A stretch of DNA of 64,000 nt from Dysgonomonas mossii DSM 22836 (lineage in GTDB: Bacteria; Bacteroidota; Bacteroidia; Bacteroidales; Dysgonomonadaceae), in the NCBI RefSeq assembly GCF_000213575.1, contig NZ_GL892007.1:62001-126000 (forward strand), read 5' to 3'. A program made the position numbers and the translations under genes. Of the stretch, positions 18,974 to 28,423 are shown in pieces (the stretch's first letter is position 1; every line of letters starts with the position of its first letter). Under the pieces are notes generated by a model. It did not search any database. It saw only the letters and a list, made by a program, of their open reading frames with translations, and had not been told where the DNA came from.

Positions 18974-20046
18974 TTATATTTATTAAACATCTTATTATAA
19001 ATAGATGCATTACGCCTCCCTCTCAAATATGCCTCTATAAAATTTCTGTTTAATCGTTTGATAAACCAACTAAAATCGTGTTTTATATTATTATTTAGCA
19101 GGTATTCTCCAAGCTTTTCTTTTCTTAAGTTTTGATACTCGTCTTTGGATAGATAAAGAGTCTCGCAATATGTTTCAAATAGAGGGTTACCCTTTATGGA
19201 TATTCTTCCGTCCTCCTCAAAAATATGGATAAGGCTAAGATCTTCTATTTTATTATCATTTATCTCTAGAGATAGTATAAACGAAGTTCGATTATTATCA
19301 TCCATTTTATTTTTTAAGCCTTTTATGCTTGTAGACAAGACTTCATCAAAAACAAAATTTCCTAAACTATATGAAATTATTGAATCATTAATCTTTTCTA
19401 CACCTTGAGCTACATGCGGATGGTGTCCATATAATATGAATTTATGCTTTTCTGCTAAGCTCCTTGCGAATTGAATATGTTCATATGCAGGATAATTGAC
19501 ATTTTCAATTCCCCAATGGAAACTTAAAACACTTAAATATCCGTTTTTTTCATTCGCTTTTAATCTGTTTTCAACACTCTCAATATTTATTGGAGTTATA
19601 TATGGCGATTTACTTTCTTCTTTATAACGAGTTCCATTTGCCGAATAGCAGCAGTAACCGTTAAAAGCTATTTTATTGTTTTCAAATTCAAGGATAAGCT
19701 CTTTATCGTCTACACCAAAATATTCTATATTATTTTTATCTAGCAAGTTGATTGTATCTTCGAAGCCCGCAACACCATAATCAAAAATATGATTATTCGA
19801 AAGGTTTACAATTTTTATATTCAGATAGTTTAATAAGTCTACGCTTAAGGAAGATGTCTTAAGATGAATCGCCTTATAAGAGTCTGCGGCAGAAATATCA
19901 GTAATAGGAGACTCTAGGTTTGCAACTACGTAATCAAATGTATTTAAAAATCCAGCAATCTCTTTCAAATTTTCATATACATGTGAGTTTTGTTGCAAAT
20001 CAAATCTTCCGACAAAAGCGATATCCCCTAAGAAAGCCATTTTCAT
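18970..20046 (-). CDS. CapA-family protein (PgsA-like metallophosphatase fold)
   Basis: The 358-aa product belongs to the CapA/PgsA family, named after poly-gamma-glutamate capsule synthesis. It shows AFLGDIAFVGRFDL at the start, ANLESPITD near residue 50, NLSNNHIFDYGVAGFEDT near residue 100, a central SFHWGIEN and LYGHHPHVAQGVEKIN near residue 215, and SLGNFVFDE. These Asp, Asn and His residues match the metal-binding positions of the calcineurin-like fold. I see no signal peptide, unlike membrane-anchored PgsA. The open frame can extend to a TTG at 20061; ATG 20046, directly after the upstream TAA, is the better start. It is paired with an ATP-grasp gene. The role is unknown. Confidence 0.85.
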   Translation of the reverse strand: MKMAFLGDIAFVGRFDLQQNSHVYENLKEIAGFLNTFDYVVANLESPITDISAADSYKAIHLKTSSLSVDLLNYLNIKIVNLSNNHIFDYGVAGFEDTINLLDKNNIEYFGVDDKELILEFENNKIAFNGYCCYSANGTRYKEESKSPYITPINIESVENRLKANEKNGYLSVLSFHWGIENVNYPAYEHIQFARSLAEKHKFILYGHHPHVAQGVEKINDSIISYSLGNFVFDEVLSTSIKGLKNKMDDNNRTSFILSLEINDNKIEDLSLIHIFEEDGRISIKGNPLFETYCETLYLSKDEYQNLRKEKLGEYLLNNNIKHDFSWFIKRLNRNFIEAYLRGRRNASIYNKMFNKYK

Positions 20047-20047
20047 A

Positions 20048-21100
20048 TTATTCAACTTCAATTAGATGCTTCAATATTTCTTCGGGGGCATTCAGTGGTT
20101 CATCATGCCATTCTCCACTTCTATCCCAATAGCCCCCAGCCTGTAATAATGTTGTATGTGAAAAGCCATAACTCATTTCTATAATCTTCCCTATATTATC
20201 TCTGTCGTCAATAACATAATCATATCCCATACATTGAAATTTCAATCTATCAGAAACACTAAATGCAGAATCAATTATGTCTTTTGTTACTAAAGATCTA
20301 TCAAAATAAAACGAGCCGCTGCCTGATGCACGAAATTCTCCTTCTCTAATATTTCTAGCTATAAAACTTAATTTATCGCCGATAACAACAATTTTTAAAT
20401 CAAAGCCTGCATTGGGAATAAATTCTTGTAAATATACATACCCTTGTTGCCGTGGCAATCGCCTCGCCTTTGAGAAAGATTCGATGAAGTCGGGTATCCT
20501 TTTTATTCTAGCTTTGATAGTTGCCCAACTTTTTGCTGATTTAAGTTGTGAGCTTCCCTTGTATAAGATACTAGGTGTTGAGACTAGTCCTTTTCCAAAT
20601 ATTTTTTTGCCATAATCATATGCATCGGTTCTGTTTTTCAAGAGCTTGACATTATTAGAGCCGGAACCACATCTTAACTTTGCTACTATTGGAAATTTAG
20701 AATCATTATCAAGCCATGTTACAAAGTCTTTTAATGTATAAAACATATAAGCTTTAGGTATAGGAGCTTGAATCGAATCCAACAAATATGTCTCTGCTAT
20801 TTTATCATCAAAATGCCAAGCAGTAGGAACATCCGGAAACACTTTTAAACCCATATTCTCTGCACTCATTAAGATACTTCTAGCAAAAAGCATATCTTGC
20901 AATGAATAATGACTAAAATGCCATACCAGACAATCGTAATTTTTAAGTGTTTCAAGAATATCATACTTATAACAGTCTACAATGCTATAATCAATATTAT
21001 TTGCTTCGCAATAATTTATCCAAGCAAAATGCCATGAGGTACTATGCTTAAAAATTGATTCATTATAATGAATTGCAACACGAACTTTTCTATTTTTCAT
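20048..21100 (-). CDS. ATP-grasp domain protein (RimK-like)
   Basis: This 350-aa protein has an N-terminal domain with [19 protein letters not shown], then an ATP-grasp core: [19 protein letters not shown] near residue 135 (Lys plus Gly-rich loop), [21 protein letters not shown] near residue 222 and a C-terminal [17 protein letters not shown]-grasp enzymes join a carboxylate to an amine through an acyl phosphate. In this operon a UDP-uronic acid is probably made, so linking an amino acid or amine to that carboxyl is an attractive guess but not shown. It overlaps the dehydrogenase stop by 4 bases and is followed at once by the CapA-like gene. Confidence 0.8.
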   Translation of the reverse strand: MKNRKVRVAIHYNESIFKHSTSWHFAWINYCEANNIDYSIVDCYKYDILETLKNYDCLVWHFSHYSLQDMLFARSILMSAENMGLKVFPDVPTAWHFDDKIAETYLLDSIQAPIPKAYMFYTLKDFVTWLDNDSKFPIVAKLRCGSGSNNVKLLKNRTDAYDYGKKIFGKGLVSTPSILYKGSSQLKSAKSWATIKARIKRIPDFIESFSKARRLPRQQGYVYLQEFIPNAGFDLKIVVIGDKLSFIARNIREGEFRASGSGSFYFDRSLVTKDIIDSAFSVSDRLKFQCMGYDYVIDDRDNIGKIIEMSYGFSHTTLLQAGGYWDRSGEWHDEPLNAPEEILKHLIEVE

Positions 21101-22362
21101 ATATAGTTTATACCACTATTTAATCCTGATATTATTCCATTGTTGTTTAATAAAGATCTAATATTAACTGTATCAAATTCTTTATGACTCACCGCCAACA
21201 CTACAGCATCGAATTTGCCGTTAGGTAGTTTGGTTTCTATATCTAATCCATATTCATGCTCTACTTCTTCCGGATTAGCCCAAGGATCATAGATTGTTAC
21301 ATTCGTATTATATTCTTTTAGTTCACGAATAACATCTACAACCTTTGTATTACGAACGTCGGGACAATTTTCCTTAAATGTAATTCCTAGGACTAGTATA
21401 TTAGAACCCTTTATTTGTATACCTTGTTTGATCATTTTCTTAACAACCTCACTAGCAACATACTCGCCCATACTATCATTCAGGCGACGACCAGCAAGTA
21501 TTATCTCGGGATGATAGCCGTATTCCTGCGCTTTTTGAGCCAAATAATATGGGTCTACACCGATGCAGTGACCTCCAACCAGCCCGGGTTTAAATGGAAG
21601 GAAATTCCATTTCGTTCCGGCAGCTTGTAATACTGCATTAGTATCAATATTCATTCTATCGAATATTTTCTTTAACTCATTTACAAATGCAATATTTATA
21701 TCCCGTTGCGAGTTTTCAATAACTTTTGCCGCTTCTGCCACTTTTATTGATGGAGCTAAATGCGTTCCTGCTTTAATAACTGAGGAATAAAGGGCATTCA
21801 CTTTTTCTCCAACTTCAGGTGTAGAGCCGGATGTTACTTTCTTAATTTTCTCGACAGTATGCTCTTTATCTCCCGGATTTATTCTCTCAGGGGAATAACC
21901 GGCAAAAAAATCAACATTATATTTCAGCCCTGAAATCTTTTCTACAACAGGGATGCAATCCTCCTCTGTAGCTCCGGGGTAAACTGTTGACTCATATATA
22001 ACGATATCTCCTTTATCGATAACCTTGCCGACTGTTTCACTGGCTTTATATAAAGGGGTCAAATCGGGTCTATTGTTTTTATCTACAGGTGTCGGAACAG
22101 TTATTATGTAATAATTACAGTCGCCAATGTCCTCTAAATTGCAAGAACAAAATAACCCAATATTGTCACTATTCTCGTTTTTCAAAACAGACTGTAAAAT
22201 ATCCGCTTCTACTTCTAAGGTATGATCAACACCAGACATTAATTCCTTAATGCGTGCCTGATTAATATCAAAACCGACTACCGGATATTTTGTGGCAAAA
22301 AGCCTAGCTAAAGGTAAGCCTACATACCCTAGGCCAATAATTGCTATTTTTATTTTGTTCAT
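21097..22362 (-). CDS. UDP-N-acetyl-hexosamine 6-dehydrogenase (WbpO/TviB-like)
   Basis: This is a 421-aa UDP-sugar dehydrogenase that oxidises C6-OH to a carboxylate with two NAD+. The N-terminal NAD motif [13 protein letters not shown] is at residues 10-22, the central domain holds [13 protein letters not shown] near residue 155, and [14 protein letters not shown] near residue 260 has the catalytic Cys. It belongs to the TviB/WbpO/WbpA group, and the C4 epimerase gene next to it supports UDP-GalNAc to UDP-GalNAcA. UDP-GlcNAcA or ManNAcA is possible if the epimerase works elsewhere. The gene follows the epimerase after 5 bases. Confidence 0.92.
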   Translation of the reverse strand: MNKIKIAIIGLGYVGLPLARLFATKYPVVGFDINQARIKELMSGVDHTLEVEADILQSVLKNENSDNIGLFCSCNLEDIGDCNYYIITVPTPVDKNNRPDLTPLYKASETVGKVIDKGDIVIYESTVYPGATEEDCIPVVEKISGLKYNVDFFAGYSPERINPGDKEHTVEKIKKVTSGSTPEVGEKVNALYSSVIKAGTHLAPSIKVAEAAKVIENSQRDINIAFVNELKKIFDRMNIDTNAVLQAAGTKWNFLPFKPGLVGGHCIGVDPYYLAQKAQEYGYHPEIILAGRRLNDSMGEYVASEVVKKMIKQGIQIKGSNILVLGITFKENCPDVRNTKVVDVIRELKEYNTNVTIYDPWANPEEVEHEYGLDIETKLPNGKFDAVVLAVSHKEFDTVNIRSLLNNNGIISGLNSGINYI

Positions 22363-22367
22363 TTGTG

Positions 22368-23378
22368 TTATTTTAAATTACTCCAATACCATTTTACAGC
22401 CTCTTTCAATCCTTCTTTCATACTATATTTCGGATTGTAATCTAACAAAGCTTTTGCTTTATCTATGCTTGCTAATGAGTGAGGTATGTCACCAACTCTA
22501 TTTGGGCCATGTATAATATCCACATTTGCAATCAGAGAATCATACTCACTCAGATATTCTTTTAGATATTCTACCAATTGATTTAGAGTTGTTCGTTCTC
22601 CAAAAGCTGTATTATATACTGTATTTAATGCTGCGGAATTAGATGTCGTCAAAGCCAGTAAGTTCATCTGTATTACATTCTTTACATAAGTGAAATCCCT
22701 TGAATACTCACCGTCACCATTGATTACGAGCGATTCGTGATTGATTAACTTCTTAACGAATAAGGGTATAACGGCAGCATATGCCCCATTGGGATCCTGA
22801 CGCTTTCCAAACACGTTAAAATATCTGAGACCAATACATTCTATTCCGTATGTACGAGAAAACACATCAGCATAAAGCTCATTAACATACTTAGTTATTG
22901 CGTATGGAGATAACGGTTTCCCGATAACATCTTCTACTTTGGGCAATGAGGCAGAATCTCCGTATGTGGAAGAGCTCGCAGCGTAAACGAACCGTTTAAC
23001 GCCAACCTCTTTCGCTGCGAACAGCATATTCAAGAAGCCCGAAACATTCACTTCGTTACTAGTAATCGGGTCTTTTATAGAACGGGGAACAGAGCCTAAA
23101 GCCGCTTCATGAAGAATGTAATCAACGCCTTGTATTGCATTTAAACAATCATCATAATTGCGAATATCCCCTACTATTAACCGGAAGTTTTTTTTATCAA
23201 AGAATGGAAGTATATTTTCCATTTTCCCTGTAGAAAAATTATCAAAACAGATAACCTCACAGTTGTACTTTAATAACTCTTCGCAAAGGTTAGAACCTAT
23301 AAAGCCGGCTCCTCCGGTAATAAGAATTCTTGAATTATCTAGTTTTTGATTTTGAGTCATATCCATATTCTTTTCCAT
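22368..23378 (-). CDS. UDP-GlcNAc(A) C4 epimerase (WbpP/TviC-like)
   Basis: This 336-aa extended SDR has [14 protein letters not shown] near residue 18, [14 protein letters not shown] near residue 140 and the active-site YAITKYVNE near residue 157. It matches the WbpP/TviC group of C4 epimerases acting on N-acetylated UDP-hexosamines. [20 protein letters not shown] near residue 185 is typical of that group. The gene overlaps the 3' end of the Wzc-like gene by 44 bases if the first ATG is used. Two further Met codons (23366, 23360) lie just inside and would shorten the overlap. Confidence 0.92.
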   Translation of the reverse strand: MEKNMDMTQNQKLDNSRILITGGAGFIGSNLCEELLKYNCEVICFDNFSTGKMENILPFFDKKNFRLIVGDIRNYDDCLNAIQGVDYILHEAALGSVPRSIKDPITSNEVNVSGFLNMLFAAKEVGVKRFVYAASSSTYGDSASLPKVEDVIGKPLSPYAITKYVNELYADVFSRTYGIECIGLRYFNVFGKRQDPNGAYAAVIPLFVKKLINHESLVINGDGEYSRDFTYVKNVIQMNLLALTTSNSAALNTVYNTAFGERTTLNQLVEYLKEYLSEYDSLIANVDIIHGPNRVGDIPHSLASIDKAKALLDYNPKYSMKEGLKEAVKWYWSNLK

Positions 23379-25677
23379 ATCCGTATCTGTAACTACTATC
23401 TAAATATGAATCATTGAGCACCAAATACATATTTATTAATTTACCTTCACCTTTTTGCATATTCATGAAGTCTACAGCAGCTCTAGGTGTTACATTTTCT
23501 CTAACAATGTACAACGTAACATCAACATACTCATCAATTAGATATGTATCCGAGACTAATCCTACCGGAGCAGTATCAAATATTACAAAATCAAACTCTT
23601 CTCTTGCTTGGAGCATAAACTCTTTTAAGCGTGGTTCCATCAACAATTCATTCGGATTAGGCGGGATAGTTCCGGCCACCATCACCTTCAAGTTATCATT
23701 TAGTCCTGAATCATTAACATAGTTTCGCCAAGAATCATCGCTGACGAGGTAATCACTCAAACCTTTATTTCTTGGTATTTGAATATAATTTCTGAGTTTC
23801 GGATTTCGTATATCCCCTCCAACTATTAAAACTTTTTTACCCGATAATGCAAAGCTCATAGACAAGTTGACACTTATAAAAGTTTTTCCTTCACCGGAAG
23901 CTGTAGAAGTCACTAATATTGTTTGATTTACCTTATGCTTTAATATAAAGTTTAAGTTATTTCTTAATGAGCGGAACATTTCAGCTATGCCTGAGCTTTG
24001 ATTTGACCTGATTACTACCTGATCTTTAATATCATTCCTCCCTATTTGTCCGATAATAGGAACTTCCGATAACCCTTCAAGTTCGCTCCTACTTCTGATC
24101 TGAACTTTGAATAGGTTGATTAGATATATGATTACAATCGGACATAAAAATCCGAGTATTAGTACCGAAAGGAGAATAATATTAGACTTAGGGGCTATCG
24201 GAAGAATATCTTCTTGCGGAGAAACTATTATACGTGCCTTATTCGCCGTTGAAGCAATAGACAAATTAGTCTCTTCACGCTTTTGCATCAGAAATAAAAA
24301 CAAATTCTCTTTAATCCGTTGCTCCCTTACTTTTTCTATGAGTCCTCTTTCCTGTTGAGGGACTGACAATACTCTGGATTTTGTAGATGATGATTGCTTC
24401 AATAAATCTTGTTTCGATATATTATATGTCTGCTTGACATTTTTTAGAGAGTTGGATATGCTACTACGCATATTATTTATATCATCAGTTAGTCTTATAC
24501 GTGTAGGATTCTCTTCACCTAGTCCTTTTAACTGAACTTCTGAAACAAGTAGCTTATTGTTATACTCATTTATTATCTGGGCTAAACCTAGATCAGCAAT
24601 TCCAATGTTAGGTATCACAGAAAATTTATTTGCAGGATTTTGTACAAAACGCTCTATCAAAGATATTACATTGAGTTGGGTTTCTACCTCCAGTAATTTT
24701 TGTTCATTTTGCCCCGTTTGTTGTACAAATAGCTGTGCTTCTGTACTCAGATCTGTTATTTGATTCTTTTGTTTAAAATCAACAACATTCTCTTCAGCAT
24801 CTCCTAGTTCTACAGATATTTCTTTCAATCGATCATTGATAAAGATTGCAGTATTGTACGCAATTTCATTCTTTATGTTTACATTCATCTCATTATACTG
24901 CTTAACAAGTTCTCTAAGAACAGCTGCACCCTTGGCTGTATTATTGCCAATCAATCCGATATTAAGGACAGAAGATGTTTTACTCGTTGGCGAAACAGAC
25001 AATGAGCTATTTAGAGCAGAAACAGTAGAATATATATCATTTATCTGAACATAGTACTTTTCATGTTCAACTATTTTTTTACCTGTCAATTCAATCTTTA
25101 TAGCAGCATCTTCTAACTTTATTTCATTCGGAAGAGATTCAGATTTCTCATTTATCTTTTTCTCTTCTGATGCAAAGAGGTCTTCATATATCCCGCTTAT
25201 TTCATATCCGGTTCCATTTTTCTGTATATAGAATTGAATATTTCCTATTCCTTTTTTATCGGCAGGCTCTAAAGTGACATGGAAGGGTGTTTGATTGTAT
25301 AGCTCAACCTTTCTAAGTCTCTGATTAATATAATATACAGTTTGCAAATTCAATGTATCTACAACAGAGCGCATCAAATCCGGAGAAGATAAAATTGCAA
25401 CTTCATTTTCTATATTGTTTGTTGTAGAAAGTAAACCTAGAGCTTCTAAATCAAACTCTGCGGCTGCATTTCCTTTACCTGTTCCTTTATCCTCGTTCAA
25501 TAATATAGAAAGTGAAGATTTATACTGTTTTTGGGTAACAAGAATAATTGTAACGCCAATAATTAGAAATACAGTTATGGATAGAATAAACCATTTCCAA
25601 TAGCGTAAATAATCAAATATAATATCGGTTACAGAAGTAGAAGCACTTGTATCTTTCCAGTTTTTATTGGTTTCCAT
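23335..25677 (-). CDS. wzc: Wzc-type polysaccharide co-polymerase with tyrosine kinase domain
   Basis: This 780-aa inner-membrane protein controls chain length and export. A Wzz domain begins near residue 20 with TM1 about 30-50, followed by a long periplasmic coiled-coil region. TM2 lies near residues 500-520. The cytoplasmic BY-kinase domain has Walker A STASGEGKTFIS near residue 590 and FDFVIFDTAPVGL (Walker B) near residue 695. The last 25 residues carry a Tyr cluster ([17 protein letters not shown]), the usual site of autophosphorylation. It follows wza by 5 bases. Fusion of the Wzz and kinase parts is typical of Gram-negatives. Confidence 0.94.
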   Translation of the reverse strand: METNKNWKDTSASTSVTDIIFDYLRYWKWFILSITVFLIIGVTIILVTQKQYKSSLSILLNEDKGTGKGNAAAEFDLEALGLLSTTNNIENEVAILSSPDLMRSVVDTLNLQTVYYINQRLRKVELYNQTPFHVTLEPADKKGIGNIQFYIQKNGTGYEISGIYEDLFASEEKKINEKSESLPNEIKLEDAAIKIELTGKKIVEHEKYYVQINDIYSTVSALNSSLSVSPTSKTSSVLNIGLIGNNTAKGAAVLRELVKQYNEMNVNIKNEIAYNTAIFINDRLKEISVELGDAEENVVDFKQKNQITDLSTEAQLFVQQTGQNEQKLLEVETQLNVISLIERFVQNPANKFSVIPNIGIADLGLAQIINEYNNKLLVSEVQLKGLGEENPTRIRLTDDINNMRSSISNSLKNVKQTYNISKQDLLKQSSSTKSRVLSVPQQERGLIEKVREQRIKENLFLFLMQKREETNLSIASTANKARIIVSPQEDILPIAPKSNIILLSVLILGFLCPIVIIYLINLFKVQIRSRSELEGLSEVPIIGQIGRNDIKDQVVIRSNQSSGIAEMFRSLRNNLNFILKHKVNQTILVTSTASGEGKTFISVNLSMSFALSGKKVLIVGGDIRNPKLRNYIQIPRNKGLSDYLVSDDSWRNYVNDSGLNDNLKVMVAGTIPPNPNELLMEPRLKEFMLQAREEFDFVIFDTAPVGLVSDTYLIDEYVDVTLYIVRENVTPRAAVDFMNMQKGEGKLINMYLVLNDSYLDSSYRYGYGKEYGYDSKSKTR

Positions 25678-25682
25678 TTAAT

Positions 25683-26513
25683 TTAGCGGGTTATGATAGC
25701 AATTACTGAAATTACGATTGATAATGCGGATAAACTAATCGATTCAAAGGTTCCAAATCGAGAATTATTTCCTTTTGCTTTATTAGTTTCAACATATAAC
25801 TTGTCATTTTGTTGTAAATAAAAGAGATCTTTATTAAGCACTAAGTTCTTATCTTGCATATCAATTCTATGCATTGCAATCTCTCCATTTTCTTGTATTC
25901 TTAGCAACAACACATTATCTCTACGCCCATATATTGTCATATCTCCGGCTGCGGCTAAAGCATCTAAAATTGTCATTTGACCATTGGGTGTAGTATATAC
26001 CCCAGGTCTGGCTACTTCGCCGAGAACAGATACTCCAAAATTTATAAATCGAACATTTACAATCGGTTTTTCAGCAATATAGCGTGGATAAATTAAAGAT
26101 ACAATATAATCTTGGGCCTCTTTAGACGTCATTCCTCCAATACTTAATTGTCCTAATATTGGAAAGTTTATTTTTCCATCTTTATCTACCAAATAGTTTT
26201 GTAAACTGCCTGCAGCACTAGAATATGTTGCTGTTGTTTGTATTACAGAACTCAAATTAGCAGGTACTATCGGTAGGTTGAAATCTGTTGCAGCACCAGG
26301 TATATTAGAATTGACAGTAATGGTAATTATATCATGGGGCATAATTTGGGCTTCATGAATAGCAGCTGCACTTGATAAAACTTCAGGTGAAATTGTTTCT
26401 GCGTTCTTTAAATAGGGCAACTGTTTATAGCCCGTACATGAACCTAAAAAAACAATACAGAAAGAAACTATTAATGAGCGAAGAATTTTGAGCAAACTCT
26501 TTTTTTGTTTCAT
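25683..26513 (-). CDS. wza: Polysaccharide export outer membrane lipoprotein (Wza family)
   Basis: The 276-aa product starts with a lipoprotein signal whose lipobox is FLGSC near residue 25. It then has a Poly_export domain (IMPHDIITITVN near residue 58; YLVDKDGKINFPILGQLSIGG near residue 106), an SLBB-like domain (SVLGEVARPGVYTTPNGQ near residue 160) and a C-terminal hydrophobic helix (about 258-274). It would form the outer-membrane or periplasmic channel for the polymer. As the first gene of the operon it likely marks the main transcription start, just upstream of which a -7 box is seen. Confidence 0.93.
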   Translation of the reverse strand: MKQKKSLLKILRSLIVSFCIVFLGSCTGYKQLPYLKNAETISPEVLSSAAAIHEAQIMPHDIITITVNSNIPGAATDFNLPIVPANLSSVIQTTATYSSAAGSLQNYLVDKDGKINFPILGQLSIGGMTSKEAQDYIVSLIYPRYIAEKPIVNVRFINFGVSVLGEVARPGVYTTPNGQMTILDALAAAGDMTIYGRRDNVLLLRIQENGEIAMHRIDMQDKNLVLNKDLFYLQQNDKLYVETNKAKGNNSRFGTFESISLSALSIVISVIAIITR

Positions 26514-26904
26514 TGTGTTAAAATAAATAATGTTTTATAAAAGATATTTCCTGCCAAAGATAATTTATTTTTTATCTTTTTTGACTAAAGAAAAAAAATA
26601 AGTTTTTAAGATATAGTATCAATATTAAATATACGAAAGGGAGCGGAAACTAAAAAAAGCAGGTATCTGAATGAAAAAAATCTTGTAAGTCTTATGCTAT
26701 CTAGGATTTAAGAGTTCGCGGATTAACAAAGAAGTGCTGTAAAATTTCCCAATAAAGAAAATAATTCGTTTACACATCTTATCAAATTAACCTTTATTTA
26801 CGTAATTTTAACAATGCAAGCATTCCTATGTATAATGAAAAGTTTTAGAGTCAAACCATGAGAAAAACAACATTTATTCACTTTAATCACTCACTCTTAA
26901 CCCC
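26514..26904. other. 391-bp non-coding region upstream of wza
   Basis: Apart from the -7 box at 26555-26562 I see no gene and no strong hairpin. It is AT-rich with several A-tracts. It separates the polysaccharide operon from the glycosyltransferase gene at 26905-27978, which is read toward it. No UpxY-type antiterminator gene or invertible promoter with flanking inverted repeats is visible here. Confidence 0.5.
26555..26562 (-). promoter_or_regulatory. Candidate -7 box for the Wzx/Wzy polysaccharide operon
   Basis: Read on the minus strand the bases are TATCTTTG, an exact match to the Bacteroidota -7 consensus TAnnTTTG, 42 bases before the wza ATG. The -33 element is weak. The position would give a leader of about 35 nt for the 21-kb operon. 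Confidence 0.6.
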
Positions 26905-27978
26905 TTAGTCTAGCAAACCTCTAATAATGGTTTCCATTTTTTCGATAGCGTTATCCCAACTAAAACGGAGCACATATTCATGTCCTCTTTTAGCCAAGCC
27001 TATACGATACTCATTATCCTTTATTAAATAGCAAATTTTATCAGCCATACTTTTCGCATCACCCGTTTCTACCAGCAATGCCGTTTCTCCTTCAACCGCA
27101 TATTCTTTATGCCCTTCTATATTGGTGCATATAAGAGCACATCCACAAAACATAGACTCTACAGAGACCAAGCCAAACCCCTCAGTAAAACTATTGGATA
27201 TAAATATAGAGTTACGATTATATATTGCACACAAATCATCCGGATCTCTATGATAATGAATCCAGTCGGGCAAATCTTCAGGTGAGGGATAAATGCCGAA
27301 TAAATCAACCTTTAGCTCCGGAATTTGCTCTTTTGCAATATGTAATGCCTCCAATCCGTACTTCGAACCTTTTATTTCTTGAACGGAATACATCATAGCA
27401 ACTGTTGCAATCTCTCTATTCTCTATTCTTTCCTTAATGTAATAGACATTGTTGTCAACTCCATTTTCAATCAATTCTATTCTGTTGTCGGTATGCTTAG
27501 CTACTATTTTTCTTAAATAAGAAGCAACAACGATATTAACTGTATCTTTCAAATTGTACGAAGAGTAGAGTAAATCTTCATGCCCTTCCCAATTTTCATA
27601 ACCTTGTATAAGATTGATTTTTTTGCCTTTTTGAGGAGATAATGTTCCCATATCTAACACAGTAGACCACCAAGTAGCAATAACAATATCAGCATCAACG
27701 ACATACTTATCCTTTACTTCTTTTACATAAGACATCGTAATATCCGAATCAAATTCGAACCATTTATTTCTATCAAAACGTTCTATTTTAGATAAAAGAT
27801 TGCGTACGAAGCATGGTAAGCGGTACTTCATATACTTTGTTTTAATAGGAAATGTTAGATGAACTTGATAGCCCATATAAGCCAACCGATTTGCATATTC
27901 GTACATAACCCGAAACCCACCAGCCGGACGACGAGGCTTGAATGGTAGTATAAAATTGATCTTTATATTGTTCCTCAT
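26905..27978 (-). CDS. Glycosyltransferase family 4 (GT-B fold)
   Basis: This 357-aa protein opens with INFILPFKPRRPAGGFRVMYEYANRLA, split by a Gly-rich acceptor loop common in GT4. DNRIELIENGVDNNVYY near residue 163 precedes the second domain. SNSFTEGFGLVSVESMFCGCA near residue 262 is the donor-binding motif with two Glu residues. It is monocistronic, 391 bases upstream of wza in the same direction, so it may add to the neighbouring polysaccharide but could also act elsewhere. A -7 box (minus strand TATATTTG, 27997-28004) sits 19 bases before its ATG. Confidence 0.85.
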   Translation of the reverse strand: MRNNIKINFILPFKPRRPAGGFRVMYEYANRLAYMGYQVHLTFPIKTKYMKYRLPCFVRNLLSKIERFDRNKWFEFDSDITMSYVKEVKDKYVVDADIVIATWWSTVLDMGTLSPQKGKKINLIQGYENWEGHEDLLYSSYNLKDTVNIVVASYLRKIVAKHTDNRIELIENGVDNNVYYIKERIENREIATVAMMYSVQEIKGSKYGLEALHIAKEQIPELKVDLFGIYPSPEDLPDWIHYHRDPDDLCAIYNRNSIFISNSFTEGFGLVSVESMFCGCALICTNIEGHKEYAVEGETALLVETGDAKSMADKICYLIKDNEYRIGLAKRGHEYVLRFSWDNAIEKMETIIRGLLD

Positions 27979-27996
27979 TTCTTCATTTTTTCTTTA

Positions 27997-28004
27997 CAAA
28001 TATA
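27997..28004 (-). promoter_or_regulatory. Candidate -7 box for the glycosyltransferase gene at 26905
   Basis: On the minus strand the sequence reads TATATTTG, matching TAnnTTTG, 19 bases upstream of the ATG at 27978. No convincing -33 element is visible. Confidence 0.5.
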
Positions 28005-28133
28005 ATGAGTTTACCAATTCTTTTATCATTATAAAACTCTTATTTAGAAACTCGAAAAACAAGACAACCGACATATAATTAAACTTTAAATAAATTTTAT
28101 CAAGTATTTATTTAATATTATTAAATTAAATAT

Positions 28134-28141
28134 TATGTTTG
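28134..28141 (+). promoter_or_regulatory. Candidate -7 box for the DUF2089 operon
   Basis: TATGTTTG matches TAnnTTTG and lies 18 bases before the ATG at 28160. The upstream region is very AT-rich without a clear TTTG -33 element. Confidence 0.5.
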
Positions 28142-28159
28142 TAAAAAAAATACACTAAT

Positions 28160-28423
28160 ATGTTACCATGTAATTGTCCAAGTTGTAAAACACAATTAAA
28201 AGTGAAAAGCCTTGTTTGTGAAAATTGTGCCACAGAAGTACACGGTCTCTATGCACTCCCCATACTAGCCCGTCTGTCTGTAGAAGAACAAGACTTTATT
28301 CTCAAATTTGTAAAAAATAGTGGAAGTTTAAAAGAGATGGCTAAAGATTTAAAATTGAGCTACCCTACCGTGAGAAATTTATTAGACGATATAATTGATA
28401 AACTAAAAGAATATGAAAAGTAA
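28160..28423 (+). CDS. DUF2089-family zinc-ribbon protein
   Basis: This small (87 aa) protein has two CxxC pairs (CPSC near residue 6 and CENC near residue 19) that should bind one Zn2+. A helical part follows with a helix-turn-helix-like stretch SGSLKEMAKDLKLSYPTVRNLLD (about residues 53-75, split here for description only). This matches DUF2089, thought to be a DNA-binding regulator. Its last 11 bases overlap the next gene, so it is probably co-translated with the membrane protein that follows and may regulate this small operon (inference). Confidence 0.85.
   Translation: MLPCNCPSCKTQLKVKSLVCENCATEVHGLYALPILARLSVEEQDFILKFVKNSGSLKEMAKDLKLSYPTVRNLLDDIIDKLKEYEK

Noticed and set aside
26514-26904. 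Invertible promoter or UpxY-type antiterminator region upstream of wza
   Set aside because: Bacteroides capsule operons often have these, but I see no paired inverted repeats around the promoter and no upxY/upxZ gene.
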